Positions 53,289 to 63,116 of a DNA stretch of 64,000 bases are shown here, piece after piece. Made by a program: the position numbers and the translations under genes. The DNA lies in contig JBGAHD010000005.1 of NCBI GenBank assembly GCA_044226395.1, positions 248,001-312,000 of the forward strand, written 5' to 3'. The notes under the pieces are model-generated. The model had not been told where the DNA came from, searched no databases, and was given only the letters and a program-made list of their open reading frames with translations. Source of the DNA: JBGAHD01 sp044226395 (GTDB taxonomy: Bacteria > Pseudomonadota > Gammaproteobacteria > Xanthomonadales > Ahniellaceae). The first letter of the stretch is position 1. Each line of letters opens with the position of its first letter.

Positions 53289-53941
53289 GGCGCGGCGCCA
53301 TTGCGCTCGCCGGCGCGTGCATCGCGCTGGCGGGCTGCGCCTCGACGCCAACGTCTCGACCCGCGCCGCGGGTTGATCTGAGCGGCGACTGCGCGACGAC
53401 GTTGGCGCAATTGCCGCGTCATCCGGTCGGCTTGCGCGAGGGCAACTCGCGCGGCCAACCGCGCCAGTTCGCCGATCTCGCGCACTGCCTGGCCGATGAC
53501 GCCGGTCGCCGTCCGGTCGCGCGCTTCGATCTGGGCGCGACCGCGCCGCCCTACGCGGTCACGATCGACCTGGACGCCGGCCGCGGTGGCGCGCTCGCGG
53601 CGCGCGTGTCCGTGCTCGATGACCAGGGGCGCATGCTTCAGACCCACGGCTTTGACGACTTCATCGCGCGTGGCGACACCTACACGCTGACCTTCTTCGT
53701 CAATCCCGGCGACGCGCGGGCGCGAGAACTCGTGATCGAACCCGACCTTCGACACGTTGGCCGCGCGATCGCGCGATTCACCGGCCAGACGCAAGTCGTG
53801 CCGATCATCACCACGGTCGTCGTGGGCAGCATCGTGACCGGCACCGAACGCCGCAGCGAAGTGGCCCTGCGGGATGCGGGCACGGTGGCGGTGACGGTCA
53901 AGCCGTTCGTGACGCAGACGTTGGAAACGCCCGCGCGCTGA
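53285..53941 (+). CDS. Lipoprotein, 218 aa, function unknown
   Basis: The product has a short lipoprotein signal with lipobox LAGC (Cys near residue 18), then a Cys-containing N-terminal region (SGDCATTLAQLP and DLAHCLADD) that might form a disulfide. A beta-rich body follows (YAVTIDLDAGRGGALAARVS, TYTLTFFVNP), and a hydrophobic stretch (QVVPIITTVVVGSIVTG, about residues 168-185). It is translationally coupled to the lipoprotein gene upstream. I do not recognise the family with confidence. Confidence 0.75.
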   Translation: MRRGAIALAGACIALAGCASTPTSRPAPRVDLSGDCATTLAQLPRHPVGLREGNSRGQPRQFADLAHCLADDAGRRPVARFDLGATAPPYAVTIDLDAGRGGALAARVSVLDDQGRMLQTHGFDDFIARGDTYTLTFFVNPGDARARELVIEPDLRHVGRAIARFTGQTQVVPIITTVVVGSIVTGTERRSEVALRDAGTVAVTVKPFVTQTLETPAR

Positions 53942-53950
53942 GCACCACGC

Positions 53951-54898
53951 TCAGTCGTGGCAGCTCTGCTCGCACGCGCTGTTTTCGAATTGCAGCGTGG
54001 TGTGACGAATGCCGAAGCGTTCGGCCAGCCGATGCTGGCCGTCGCGCAGCAGATCGTCGGTGTCGCGCGTGCCGTCGTGTTCGAGGTGGGCGGTGAGCGC
54101 GGTGATCGTGGTCGACAGCGGCCACACGTGCAGGTCGTGCACGGATTTGACGCCGGGCAAGGTGCGCAGCGCTTCCTCGATCGCGGCCAGATCGATGCCG
54201 CGCGGCACGGCGTCGAGCGCGAGTTCCAGCGATTCGCGCAGCAGGCCCCAGCCGCTCCACACGATGGCGCCGGCCACGGCGATGCCGGCCAGCGGATCGA
54301 TGAAGGTCCAGCCGGTCAGGGCCACGACCACGCCCGAGGCCAGCACGACGACCGAGACCGCGGCGTCGGCGACCATGTGCAGGAAGGCGCCGCGCGCGTT
54401 GACGTCGCCATGCTGCACGCGAAAGAACAAGGCCGCGGAACCGGCGTTGATCAAGATCGCGATCGCCGCCACCACGGCGACGGTGACGCCGGGCACCTGA
54501 TGCGGTTGGCCCAGGCGATGGATGCTCTCCCAGATCAGCGCGCCGCACGCCACGAGCAGCAGCGCCGCGTTCAACAGCGCCGCCAGGATGGTCGAGCGCG
54601 CCATGCCATAGGTGTGCTTGCGCGTGGGTCGACGCGCGGCCAGGCGCGCCGCGCCCCAGGCCAGGGCCAGACCCAGCACATCGCCCGCGTTGTGGCCGGC
54701 ATCGGCGACCAGGGCCATCGAACCGACGAAGAAGCCCACGCCCGCTTCGGTCAGCACCAGGGCCAGATTCATCAGCACGCTGATCTTGAACGCCGTTTGC
54801 GTGCTGGCGTCGGCGATGGCGTGCTGGTCGTGCGTGTCGTGGTCGTGGTCGTGCCCGGGGTTTGGCCCGTGCGAGTGACCGTGCGAATGTCCGTGCAT
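53951..54898 (-). CDS. Cation diffusion facilitator (Zn2+/Cd2+/Co2+ efflux)
   Basis: The 315-aa inner-membrane protein exports divalent metals against protons. A His-rich tip opens it (MHGHSHGHSHGPNPGHDHDH), a metal-capture tail. Six membrane helices follow; the metal sites are GSMALVADAGHNAGDV in helix 2 and GAFLHMVADAAVSV in helix 5. The cytoplasmic C-terminal domain shows VKSVHDLHVWPLSTT. It is of the CzcD/ZitB group; the exact metal is not certain. The ATG at 54898 is the first codon of the His-rich tail. It converges with the lipoprotein genes and diverges from hppA. Confidence 0.92.
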   Translation of the reverse strand: MHGHSHGHSHGPNPGHDHDHDTHDQHAIADASTQTAFKISVLMNLALVLTEAGVGFFVGSMALVADAGHNAGDVLGLALAWGAARLAARRPTRKHTYGMARSTILAALLNAALLLVACGALIWESIHRLGQPHQVPGVTVAVVAAIAILINAGSAALFFRVQHGDVNARGAFLHMVADAAVSVVVLASGVVVALTGWTFIDPLAGIAVAGAIVWSGWGLLRESLELALDAVPRGIDLAAIEEALRTLPGVKSVHDLHVWPLSTTITALTAHLEHDGTRDTDDLLRDGQHRLAERFGIRHTTLQFENSACEQSCHD

Positions 54899-55104
54899 GA
54901 GGCGCCGCGATGCCGAGAGTGACGACGCGAGTATGCCCCCCACGCGCGGCCGCGTCGCGTAGGTTATTTCGTCGCAAAAGCGGGGAAGCCGCGTGCCCGC
55001 GACGCCGCGAGCCCAACGCGCGAGCCCACTCGGCCACCGCCCCCGCGCTCGGACCGGGGCATCATCGACAGCGCTGGACCCGCCCACCCCGTCGAAGGGT
55101 CGAA

Positions 55105-55134
55105 TTGCCCCCCGCGCCGGCCAGCCATTACACT
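55105..55134 (+). promoter_or_regulatory. Candidate promoter of hppA
   Basis: TTGCCC at 55105-55110 and TACACT at 55129-55134 are 18 bases apart and match the sigma-70 boxes in four of six bases each. They precede the GGGGAG ribosome site and the ATG at 55191. Confidence 0.45.
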
Positions 55135-55190
55135 CCGGCGGCTTTTTGTCCCGAATTCCGGGGCTTCCAACCACATTGGGGAGACATGCG

Positions 55191-57236
<2,046 letters not shown>

Positions 57237-57261
57237 TCGATCGCTCGATCAAGCGATGGAG

Positions 57262-57288
57262 AAAAGCCCCGCTCTCGCGGGGCTTTTT
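57262..57288 (+). terminator. Rho-independent terminator of hppA
   Basis: AAAAGCCCCGC and GCGGGGCTTTTT pair around a TCTC loop with a T-run, 25 bases after the hppA stop. The A-run before the stem would also serve the converging minus-strand gene. Confidence 0.95.
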
Positions 57289-57347
57289 CTTTTGCGGCGG
57301 GGAAGTCCGATCGTCGCGTCAGCGCGATTGAATCGGCGGATTCGCGA

Positions 57348-58136
57348 TCACGAAGCCGAGCGTGGCGTCGTTGGGACTTTCGCTTTCGCGCGCTCCGCGA
57401 GCATCTGCCACGCGAGCCCGCTCACCAAGATCGCGGCCAACACCGCCGACGAGCCGACCGTGCCCAGATCGAGACCGCCTTGCGCCGTCGACTTGGTCAA
57501 TAGATCGCCGAAGCTCGCGCCGAACGGCCGCGTCAATACGAACGCGAGCCAGAACAACGCGACGCCACTGATGCGCGTGGTCACGCGCGCCAAGGCGACG
57601 AGGGCGATGGCGATCGAGATCAGCAAGGCCGCGCCGCCGAAGCCCAGGCCGGAATCGTCCGCGAGATAGTCGCCCAACGCCGTGCCGAGCGTGTTCGACA
57701 CCAGGATCGCGGTCCAGTAGAAGCCTTCGGCCCGCGCGCCGACGATGCGTTCGACCGAGAGACTGCGCTGCGACCAGCGCCACGCGATCAGCACGATCAC
57801 CAGCAGAACCGCGAGAATCGCCGAGCCCACGGCATAACCCAGGCCCAGGCTGCGATCCATGAAATCCGACATCGTGGTGCCCGCCGTGCTGGTCGACACG
57901 ATCACCAGCCAGTACAGCGGCGCGTGGAAGACGCGCGCGCGCATCTGCGCGATCAAGGTGATCGCGAAGCAGCCCAACAGGATCAGCGAACTGCGGGCAT
58001 AGCCCAGGTTCAAGGTCATCGACAGCAGATCGCCGCCGGTTTCACCCAGCGTGGTGGCGCAGATCTTCATCACCCAGAACGCGAGGGTCACGCGCGCGAC
58101 TTTGCTCGTCGGGGACGGCGACGCGGTCTCGCTCAC
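57348..58136 (-). CDS. COG4705-type membrane protein with four internal repeats
   Basis: The product of about 262 aa has eight or more membrane helices. The motif G-x3-GD (or SD) followed by LG-Y/F is seen four times: TTLGETGGDLLSMTLNLGY, STAGTTMSDFMDRSLGLGY, NTLGTALGDYLADDSGLGF and RPFGASFGDLLTKS. This matches the COG4705 family of uncharacterised membrane proteins as I remember it. The start is set at a GTG at 58136, 13 bases after the stop of the sulfatase gene; an ATG 20 codons later is possible. It would be co-transcribed with that gene. Confidence 0.8.
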   Translation of the reverse strand: MSETASPSPTSKVARVTLAFWVMKICATTLGETGGDLLSMTLNLGYARSSLILLGCFAITLIAQMRARVFHAPLYWLVIVSTSTAGTTMSDFMDRSLGLGYAVGSAILAVLLVIVLIAWRWSQRSLSVERIVGARAEGFYWTAILVSNTLGTALGDYLADDSGLGFGGAALLISIAIALVALARVTTRISGVALFWLAFVLTRPFGASFGDLLTKSTAQGGLDLGTVGSSAVLAAILVSGLAWQMLAERAKAKVPTTPRSAS

Positions 58137-58149
58137 GGCGAACGATCGC

Positions 58150-60117
58150 TCAGGGCTCGGGCGGTAACGCGGAGGCGCGCCGCGTGCTGGTTTCCTCGCC
58201 ACCCTCGATGCGCATCGCGCCACTGGCGAAACGATCGTACGCCGTCTGGTAATACGCGATCGCTTGCGACGCCAGTTCGCTATCGAGCGGGATGGTCGGT
58301 TGCGGCGAATCACGCACGTAATCCGGCTGCGCGCTGTTGACCACGCGATGCGGCGCCAGCTCGATCAGTTCGTCGTTACGAATGTAGCCCAGGCGCTGGT
58401 AATTGCCGATCAGCACGCGCTCGCGGCCCTCGGGCAATTGAAAGATATCGGCGCCGTAGAACTCGCTGCGATAGTCCATGCCGAGCAAGCCCAGCACGGT
58501 CGGACCAATGTCGATCTGCGCCATCATGCGATCGAAGCGACCGGGCGTGATGTGCTTGGGCGAGTAGATCCACATCGGGATGTGATAGCGAAACACCGGC
58601 AAGCGCGCGATGCCGCCGCTCGACGCGCAATGATCGGCGGTGATCACGAACACGGTGTCGTCGAACCACGGCTTGCCGCGCGCGCGACGCAGGAAATCGC
58701 CGATCGCCCAATCGGTGTAGACGACCGCGCTGTCGCGCTCGCCTTGTGGCATGTCGACGCGACCGGTCGGAAACGTGTAGGGCCGATGATTCGACGTGGT
58801 CATGATGTGCGCGAAGAACGGCTCGCCCCGCGAGTGCGCGGCGTCGAAGCGATCGATGGCCAGCGTGTAGAGGTCTTCGTCGGCCACGCCCCAGATGGTG
58901 GCGTGGTGAATGCGCTCGTCGGGAATGTCGGCGCGATCGTGGACTTCATAGCCGTTGTGGCCGAAGAAGTAGTTCATGTTGTCGAAGGCGCCGTAGCCGC
59001 CGTACAAGAACTCCGAGTGATAGCCCTTGCCGTTGAACACGCTGGCGAGGCTGAACAGGTTCTCGTTGCCGGGGCGCTTGACGATCGACTCGCCCGGCGT
59101 CGGCGGCACTGACAGCGACAGTGCCTCGAGCCCGCGCACGGTACGCGTGCCCGAGGCGTACAGGCGCGAGAAGAACAAGGTTTCCGGCGTGAGCCGGTCG
59201 AGCTCGGGCGTGAGGCTCGGCTTGCGGCCGAACTGGCCCGAGAACGCGGCCGACAGACTTTCGATGCTGATCAGCACCACGTTGAGGTGCTGCTCGGGCG
59301 CCTCGTTCTTGATGTCGCGCGCGATACTGACGGGATCGTCGCTAACGAAGTGCGCGTCCGGCGTGGCGAGCAATTGGCGCAGTTCGGCATAGGCCTCGGC
59401 CATCGGCACGGTGCGGTAGAAGCGCTGGTAGTCGAGCGTGCTGTTGTGATAGGCCGCGAAGAATTGATAGACGCCATTGCCGGCGAGGTCGTCGACGTGC
59501 TGGTTCTCGCCGCGGTCCTTCATGTCGGCGGTGATCCACCACGTGCCCAGCACCGAGATCGCGAGCCACGCCACCACGAGCCCGCCGCGCGCGCGCAAGC
59601 GCGTGCTGGTATCGGCCACGGGCCAATAGCGGCGACCGGCCCACAACGCGAACAGGCTCAACGCGGTCAGGCCACCGAGAATCGCGCCGATCGGATACGA
59701 CTCGCGGATATTGCCGATCACCTCGTTGGTGTAGACCAAGTAATCGACGGCGATGAAATTGAAGCGGGTCTGGAACTCGTCCCAGAACGTCCATTCCGCC
59801 GCCGCGACGAAGAACACCACGAACACCAGGGTGAAGATCAGCGCGGCGTGCATCGCGCGTCCGATTCCACTGCGCAGCAAGCGCCGCGGCGCCAGCCACA
59901 ACCACAGCACCAGCGGCCAGGTGAAGTACACCGCGGCCAGCACGTCGTAACCCAAGCCGATCAGGAAGATCGACAAGAGCGTCAGCGGGTCGTGCGGGAT
60001 CTGCGCGAAGCAGACCGTGAGCAGGACGATGCGGGTCAGCAGGGCGACCCCGAGGAAGAACACCACGAACGCGGCCAAGGGCCGATAGCTCGCGCCAACA
60101 ACGGACTTGAAGTTCAT
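58150..60117 (-). CDS. LtaS/OpgB-like phosphoglycerol transferase (sulfatase family)
   Basis: The 655-aa inner-membrane protein has five N-terminal helices (to about residue 180) and a periplasmic sulfatase-fold domain. Active-site parts of this group are visible: VVLISIESLSAAFSG (metal Glu), ASGTRTVRGLEALSLS with the nucleophile Thr, and FVITADHCASS (metal Asp-His). HHATIWGVADEDLY and FAHIMTTSNHRPY are typical of LtaS-like enzymes, which move phosphoglycerol onto glycans or lipids. In Gram-negatives OpgB-type relatives act on periplasmic glucans. The start is the ATG at 60117. A two-component system diverges from it. Confidence 0.88.
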   Translation of the reverse strand: MNFKSVVGASYRPLAAFVVFFLGVALLTRIVLLTVCFAQIPHDPLTLLSIFLIGLGYDVLAAVYFTWPLVLWLWLAPRRLLRSGIGRAMHAALIFTLVFVVFFVAAAEWTFWDEFQTRFNFIAVDYLVYTNEVIGNIRESYPIGAILGGLTALSLFALWAGRRYWPVADTSTRLRARGGLVVAWLAISVLGTWWITADMKDRGENQHVDDLAGNGVYQFFAAYHNSTLDYQRFYRTVPMAEAYAELRQLLATPDAHFVSDDPVSIARDIKNEAPEQHLNVVLISIESLSAAFSGQFGRKPSLTPELDRLTPETLFFSRLYASGTRTVRGLEALSLSVPPTPGESIVKRPGNENLFSLASVFNGKGYHSEFLYGGYGAFDNMNYFFGHNGYEVHDRADIPDERIHHATIWGVADEDLYTLAIDRFDAAHSRGEPFFAHIMTTSNHRPYTFPTGRVDMPQGERDSAVVYTDWAIGDFLRRARGKPWFDDTVFVITADHCASSGGIARLPVFRYHIPMWIYSPKHITPGRFDRMMAQIDIGPTVLGLLGMDYRSEFYGADIFQLPEGRERVLIGNYQRLGYIRNDELIELAPHRVVNSAQPDYVRDSPQPTIPLDSELASQAIAYYQTAYDRFASGAMRIEGGEETSTRRASALPPEP

Positions 60118-60258
60118 GCGCACTCCCGCCGCCGAAGACTTCGCCCAGCAGCGTTGTATCAGAAAACGGGCAGACTGACCGCCGCCGCGTAAGCCTCGCT
60201 GAGGCCAATCTGAGTCAAATGTTAAGCGCGTCTCCGTCAGGAATGGCAAGCTAGCGCC

Positions 60259-60957
60259 ATGATGGAAACGCTCACCGGCGCCGGCTTGCGCGTGCTGCTC
60301 ATCGAGGACCAGCGCGACATCGCCGCCAACATTTGGGATTACCTGGAACGCCGCGGCCATCAGGTCGATCACGCCACCGACGGCGAGGCCGGCCTGCGCC
60401 GCGCGCTGGAGGGGCCGTTCGATCTGATCGTGCTCGATCTCGGCCTGCCCCGGCTCGATGGCCTGGCCTTGTGCCAGAAGCTGCGTGATGCCGGCCACGA
60501 CGTGCCCGTGCTCATGCTCACCGCGCGCGACACGCTCGACGACAAACTGCGCGGCTTCGCCCACGGCGCCGACGATTACCTGGTCAAGCCCTTCTCGATG
60601 CGCGAGCTCGAGGCGCGGATCCGCGCGCTGCATCGACGCGGCCAGGCCGCGCCGCGCGAATGCCTGCGCGCGGGCGAACTGCGCTTCGAGCCCGACACCT
60701 TGCTCGCCACGCGCGCCGAACGCTCGGTGGTGCTGACCGCCGCGCAAGCGCGCATCCTCATGACCTTGATGCGCGCCGCGCCCGGCGTGGTCAGCCACGC
60801 GCGCCTGATCCGCGCGGTGTGGGGCGACGAGGGCGGCGATCGCGCTGCCCTGCACACGCACATGTATGCCTTGCGCGCCGCGATCGATCGCGGCTTCGCG
60901 CGGGCGCTGATTACCTCGGTCAAGGGCCTGGGCTATCGCCTGGACGTGACGCCGTGA
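60259..60957 (+). CDS. OmpR/PhoB-family response regulator
   Basis: The 232-aa product has a receiver domain (LRVLLIEDQRDIAANIWDYL, phospho-Asp in LIVLDLGLPRLDG, the Thr in MLTARD and the Lys in YLVKPFS). A winged-helix DNA-binding domain follows (VLTAAQARILMTLMRAAPGV, SHARLIRAVWGD, ALITSVKGLGYRLDV). It overlaps the histidine kinase gene (GTGA at 60954-60957). It diverges from the LtaS/OpgB-like gene 141 bases away, a likely target. Confidence 0.94.
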   Translation: MMETLTGAGLRVLLIEDQRDIAANIWDYLERRGHQVDHATDGEAGLRRALEGPFDLIVLDLGLPRLDGLALCQKLRDAGHDVPVLMLTARDTLDDKLRGFAHGADDYLVKPFSMRELEARIRALHRRGQAAPRECLRAGELRFEPDTLLATRAERSVVLTAAQARILMTLMRAAPGVVSHARLIRAVWGDEGGDRAALHTHMYALRAAIDRGFARALITSVKGLGYRLDVTP

Positions 60958-62156
60958 GTGCGTCGCGCCCCAGCTTGCGTCGCCGCGTGACCTGGCGCTT
61001 CGTTGCCCTGGGCGCGACGATGAGCCTGATGTTCGCCGGCACCCTGGCCTATCTGGCCGAGGCTTACGAAGAGATTCTGGTCGAGGAACTGCTCGCCAGT
61101 CAGGCCGAGGACTACGACGCGCGCCTGGCCACCACCGCCGACGCGCATCTGCCGCGCACGCGACGCTTGAGCGGCTATCGCCTCGGCGTGGACGACGTCC
61201 CCGAAGCGCTGCGCGCGCTCGTGCCGGGTCTGCACGAGGATGAATCCGGCGCCCACATCGGCGTGTTCGACACCGCGCACGGCCGCTTGATCTTCGTGCT
61301 GGATCTGAGCGCGATCGAGCGCATCGAAGCGCACATGGTCTGGGCCTTGCTCGCGGTGGTGTTGCTGGGCACGGCCTTCGCCGGCTGGTTGGGCTGGGTG
61401 CTGTCGGGCACGGCGACCGCGCCGGTGCGGCGCCTCGCGGCCGCGGTCGACGCGCTCGACACCACGCCTCGGGCGAGCGAACTGGCCGCGCGCGTCGAGC
61501 ACGATGAGCTGCATCGCCTCGCCCAGGCCATCGATGGCTATCAAGCGCGCCTGGTCGCGGCCGCCGAGGCCGAGCGCCGCTTCTTCGCCGACGCCAATCA
61601 CGAACTGCGCACGCCCGTGGCCGTGGTGCGCGGCGCGGTCGAACTGCTGCTCGACGAACCCACGACCGACACCGCGACGCTGCGTCGCCTGCATCGCCTC
61701 GATCGCGGCGTGCACGAACTGGCCGATCTCATCGACGCCTTGATGTGCCTGGTGCGCGAGCCGACCTCACCCGTCGAGACACTGTCCGCGCGCGAGTGGC
61801 TCGACACCTGCGCCGACGCCTTGCGCGCCGATTTGGACCCCCAGCGCGTCACGATCCGCGTCGACGCCGAAGGCGAATGGCGCGCGCCGCGCCGCGAGGC
61901 CACCTTGGTCTTGCGCGCGATCGCGCGTCGCTTGCTGGTGCCCGAGGTCGCGGGCGAACTGACACTGCGCGCGCGCGATGACTTCATCGACGTCGCGTGG
62001 CGCGGCACGGATCCGGACGGCAACGCCGGTCGTAATACGCCACCGCCACGCGGCGATCGCGGCTTGAGCCTGACCCTGATCGGACGACTCGCGACGCGCC
62101 TGGGCTGGCGTGTCGAGGAGAGCGCGAGTCAGGTGCGCGTGCACGCGCGGGGCTGA
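60954..62156 (+). CDS. Sensor histidine kinase with degenerate ATPase domain
   Basis: The 400-aa product has a first membrane helix (about 15-38), a short periplasmic sensor of about 85 residues, a second helix (VWALLAVVLLGTAFAGWLGW), a HAMP-like linker and a HisKA domain with the phospho-acceptor His in FFADANHELRTPVAVVRG near residue 218. The C-terminal ATPase region is short and unusual. Where the N-box Asn is expected it reads VLRAIARRLL, and no normal DxGxG G1 box is seen; only a G2-like RGLSLTLIGRLATRLGW remains. It may be a weak kinase or mainly a phosphatase of the regulator. The start is GTG within the regulator's stop. Confidence 0.88.
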   Translation: MSASRPSLRRRVTWRFVALGATMSLMFAGTLAYLAEAYEEILVEELLASQAEDYDARLATTADAHLPRTRRLSGYRLGVDDVPEALRALVPGLHEDESGAHIGVFDTAHGRLIFVLDLSAIERIEAHMVWALLAVVLLGTAFAGWLGWVLSGTATAPVRRLAAAVDALDTTPRASELAARVEHDELHRLAQAIDGYQARLVAAAEAERRFFADANHELRTPVAVVRGAVELLLDEPTTDTATLRRLHRLDRGVHELADLIDALMCLVREPTSPVETLSAREWLDTCADALRADLDPQRVTIRVDAEGEWRAPRREATLVLRAIARRLLVPEVAGELTLRARDDFIDVAWRGTDPDGNAGRNTPPPRGDRGLSLTLIGRLATRLGWRVEESASQVRVHARG

Positions 62157-62264
62157 CGGGCAACGCGCTCAGGTTTTGAGGTCACACACGCTACGAAATC
62201 AAGCGCGGGACGAAGTCATGCGCGAATCGATCCAAGCGTGACGACGGTACGCGCGCTGGACGAT

Positions 62265-62921
62265 CTACCGTTTCGCGGCGCGCTTGGCGCCGGCCTTCTT
62301 CGTCGCGGCTTTTTTCACGACTACTTTATTCGCGATCGATTTACTTGCGGTCGCTTTCTTCGCGGCGGTCTTCTTCACGGCAGCTTTCTTCGCGACACTC
62401 TTTCTCGCGGTAGGACGCTTGGCGGCCGATGACTTTGCCGCCGCGCCACGAGTCGCCGTCGACGTCGTCGCGCGCGGGCTCGCCGCCGTCTTGCCCTCAC
62501 CGGATACGCTCGCGATCGATTCGCTCGACAACAATTTCACGCCCCCGCGCGGTCGGGCGCGCGACGCCTTCTGGGTCAGCACGCTCCAGGCCTCGGTCAG
62601 CAAGGCGCGCAATTCCTCGCGACCGATTTCCGACAGGCGCAGCAGCACCGCCGGATATCCGTCGTAGTGCGGCTCGGTGAAAAACTTGCGCGGGTCGGCC
62701 ATCAGGAGCATCTCCTTGGCATCGAGATTGGCCACGCGCACCGCCAGGAACGCGGGGTTGGGCACGCGCGCCGCGCGCGGCGACAGACGCTCGAGCCAGA
62801 CCCAGCAATAGCCGCGCGCCTTCGGCCCAACCATCACGTCGAACGCGGTCTGAGCGCCCTCTCGCGCCAGTGTGCCCGGCAAGGTCAGCGCGATCGCGCG
62901 CACATCGTCCAAAGTCGCCAT
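62265..62921 (-). CDS. MmcQ/YjbR-family protein with histone-H1-like Lys/Ala tail
   Basis: The 218-aa product begins with a MmcQ/YjbR (CyaY-like fold, DNA-binding type) domain of about 115 residues: MATLDDVRAIALTLPGTL, GYCWVWLERLSPR, DPRKFFTEPHYDGYPAVLLR and LRALLTEAWSVL. The last 90 residues are a Lys/Ala/Thr tail with repeated AAKK, VKK and TAKK steps, such as AKKAAVKKTAAKKATASKS, like bacterial histone-H1-type tails. The tail should bind DNA without sequence preference, or could be an assembly handle. The domain's ligand is unknown. It stands alone between the histidine kinase and the HDOD gene. Confidence 0.85.
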   Translation of the reverse strand: MATLDDVRAIALTLPGTLAREGAQTAFDVMVGPKARGYCWVWLERLSPRAARVPNPAFLAVRVANLDAKEMLLMADPRKFFTEPHYDGYPAVLLRLSEIGREELRALLTEAWSVLTQKASRARPRGGVKLLSSESIASVSGEGKTAASPRATTSTATRGAAAKSSAAKRPTARKSVAKKAAVKKTAAKKATASKSIANKVVVKKAATKKAGAKRAAKR

Positions 62922-63116
62922 CGTTCGTGTCTCCCTTCACGGTCATGGGTCCGTGTCCGATCATGCCACGGCCGCTGGAATCCATCTTGCACGTGGATCG
63001 GCGACCCAGGCGCGGCGGTGCCGCCACGGTGTCGACGCGCGAGCGTCGGCCCGTGGCGGCGCTCAAGCGCGCCCCGGTCGCCGCCGATAACGAGGCAGAC
63101 CCACGGACTTTTCACC

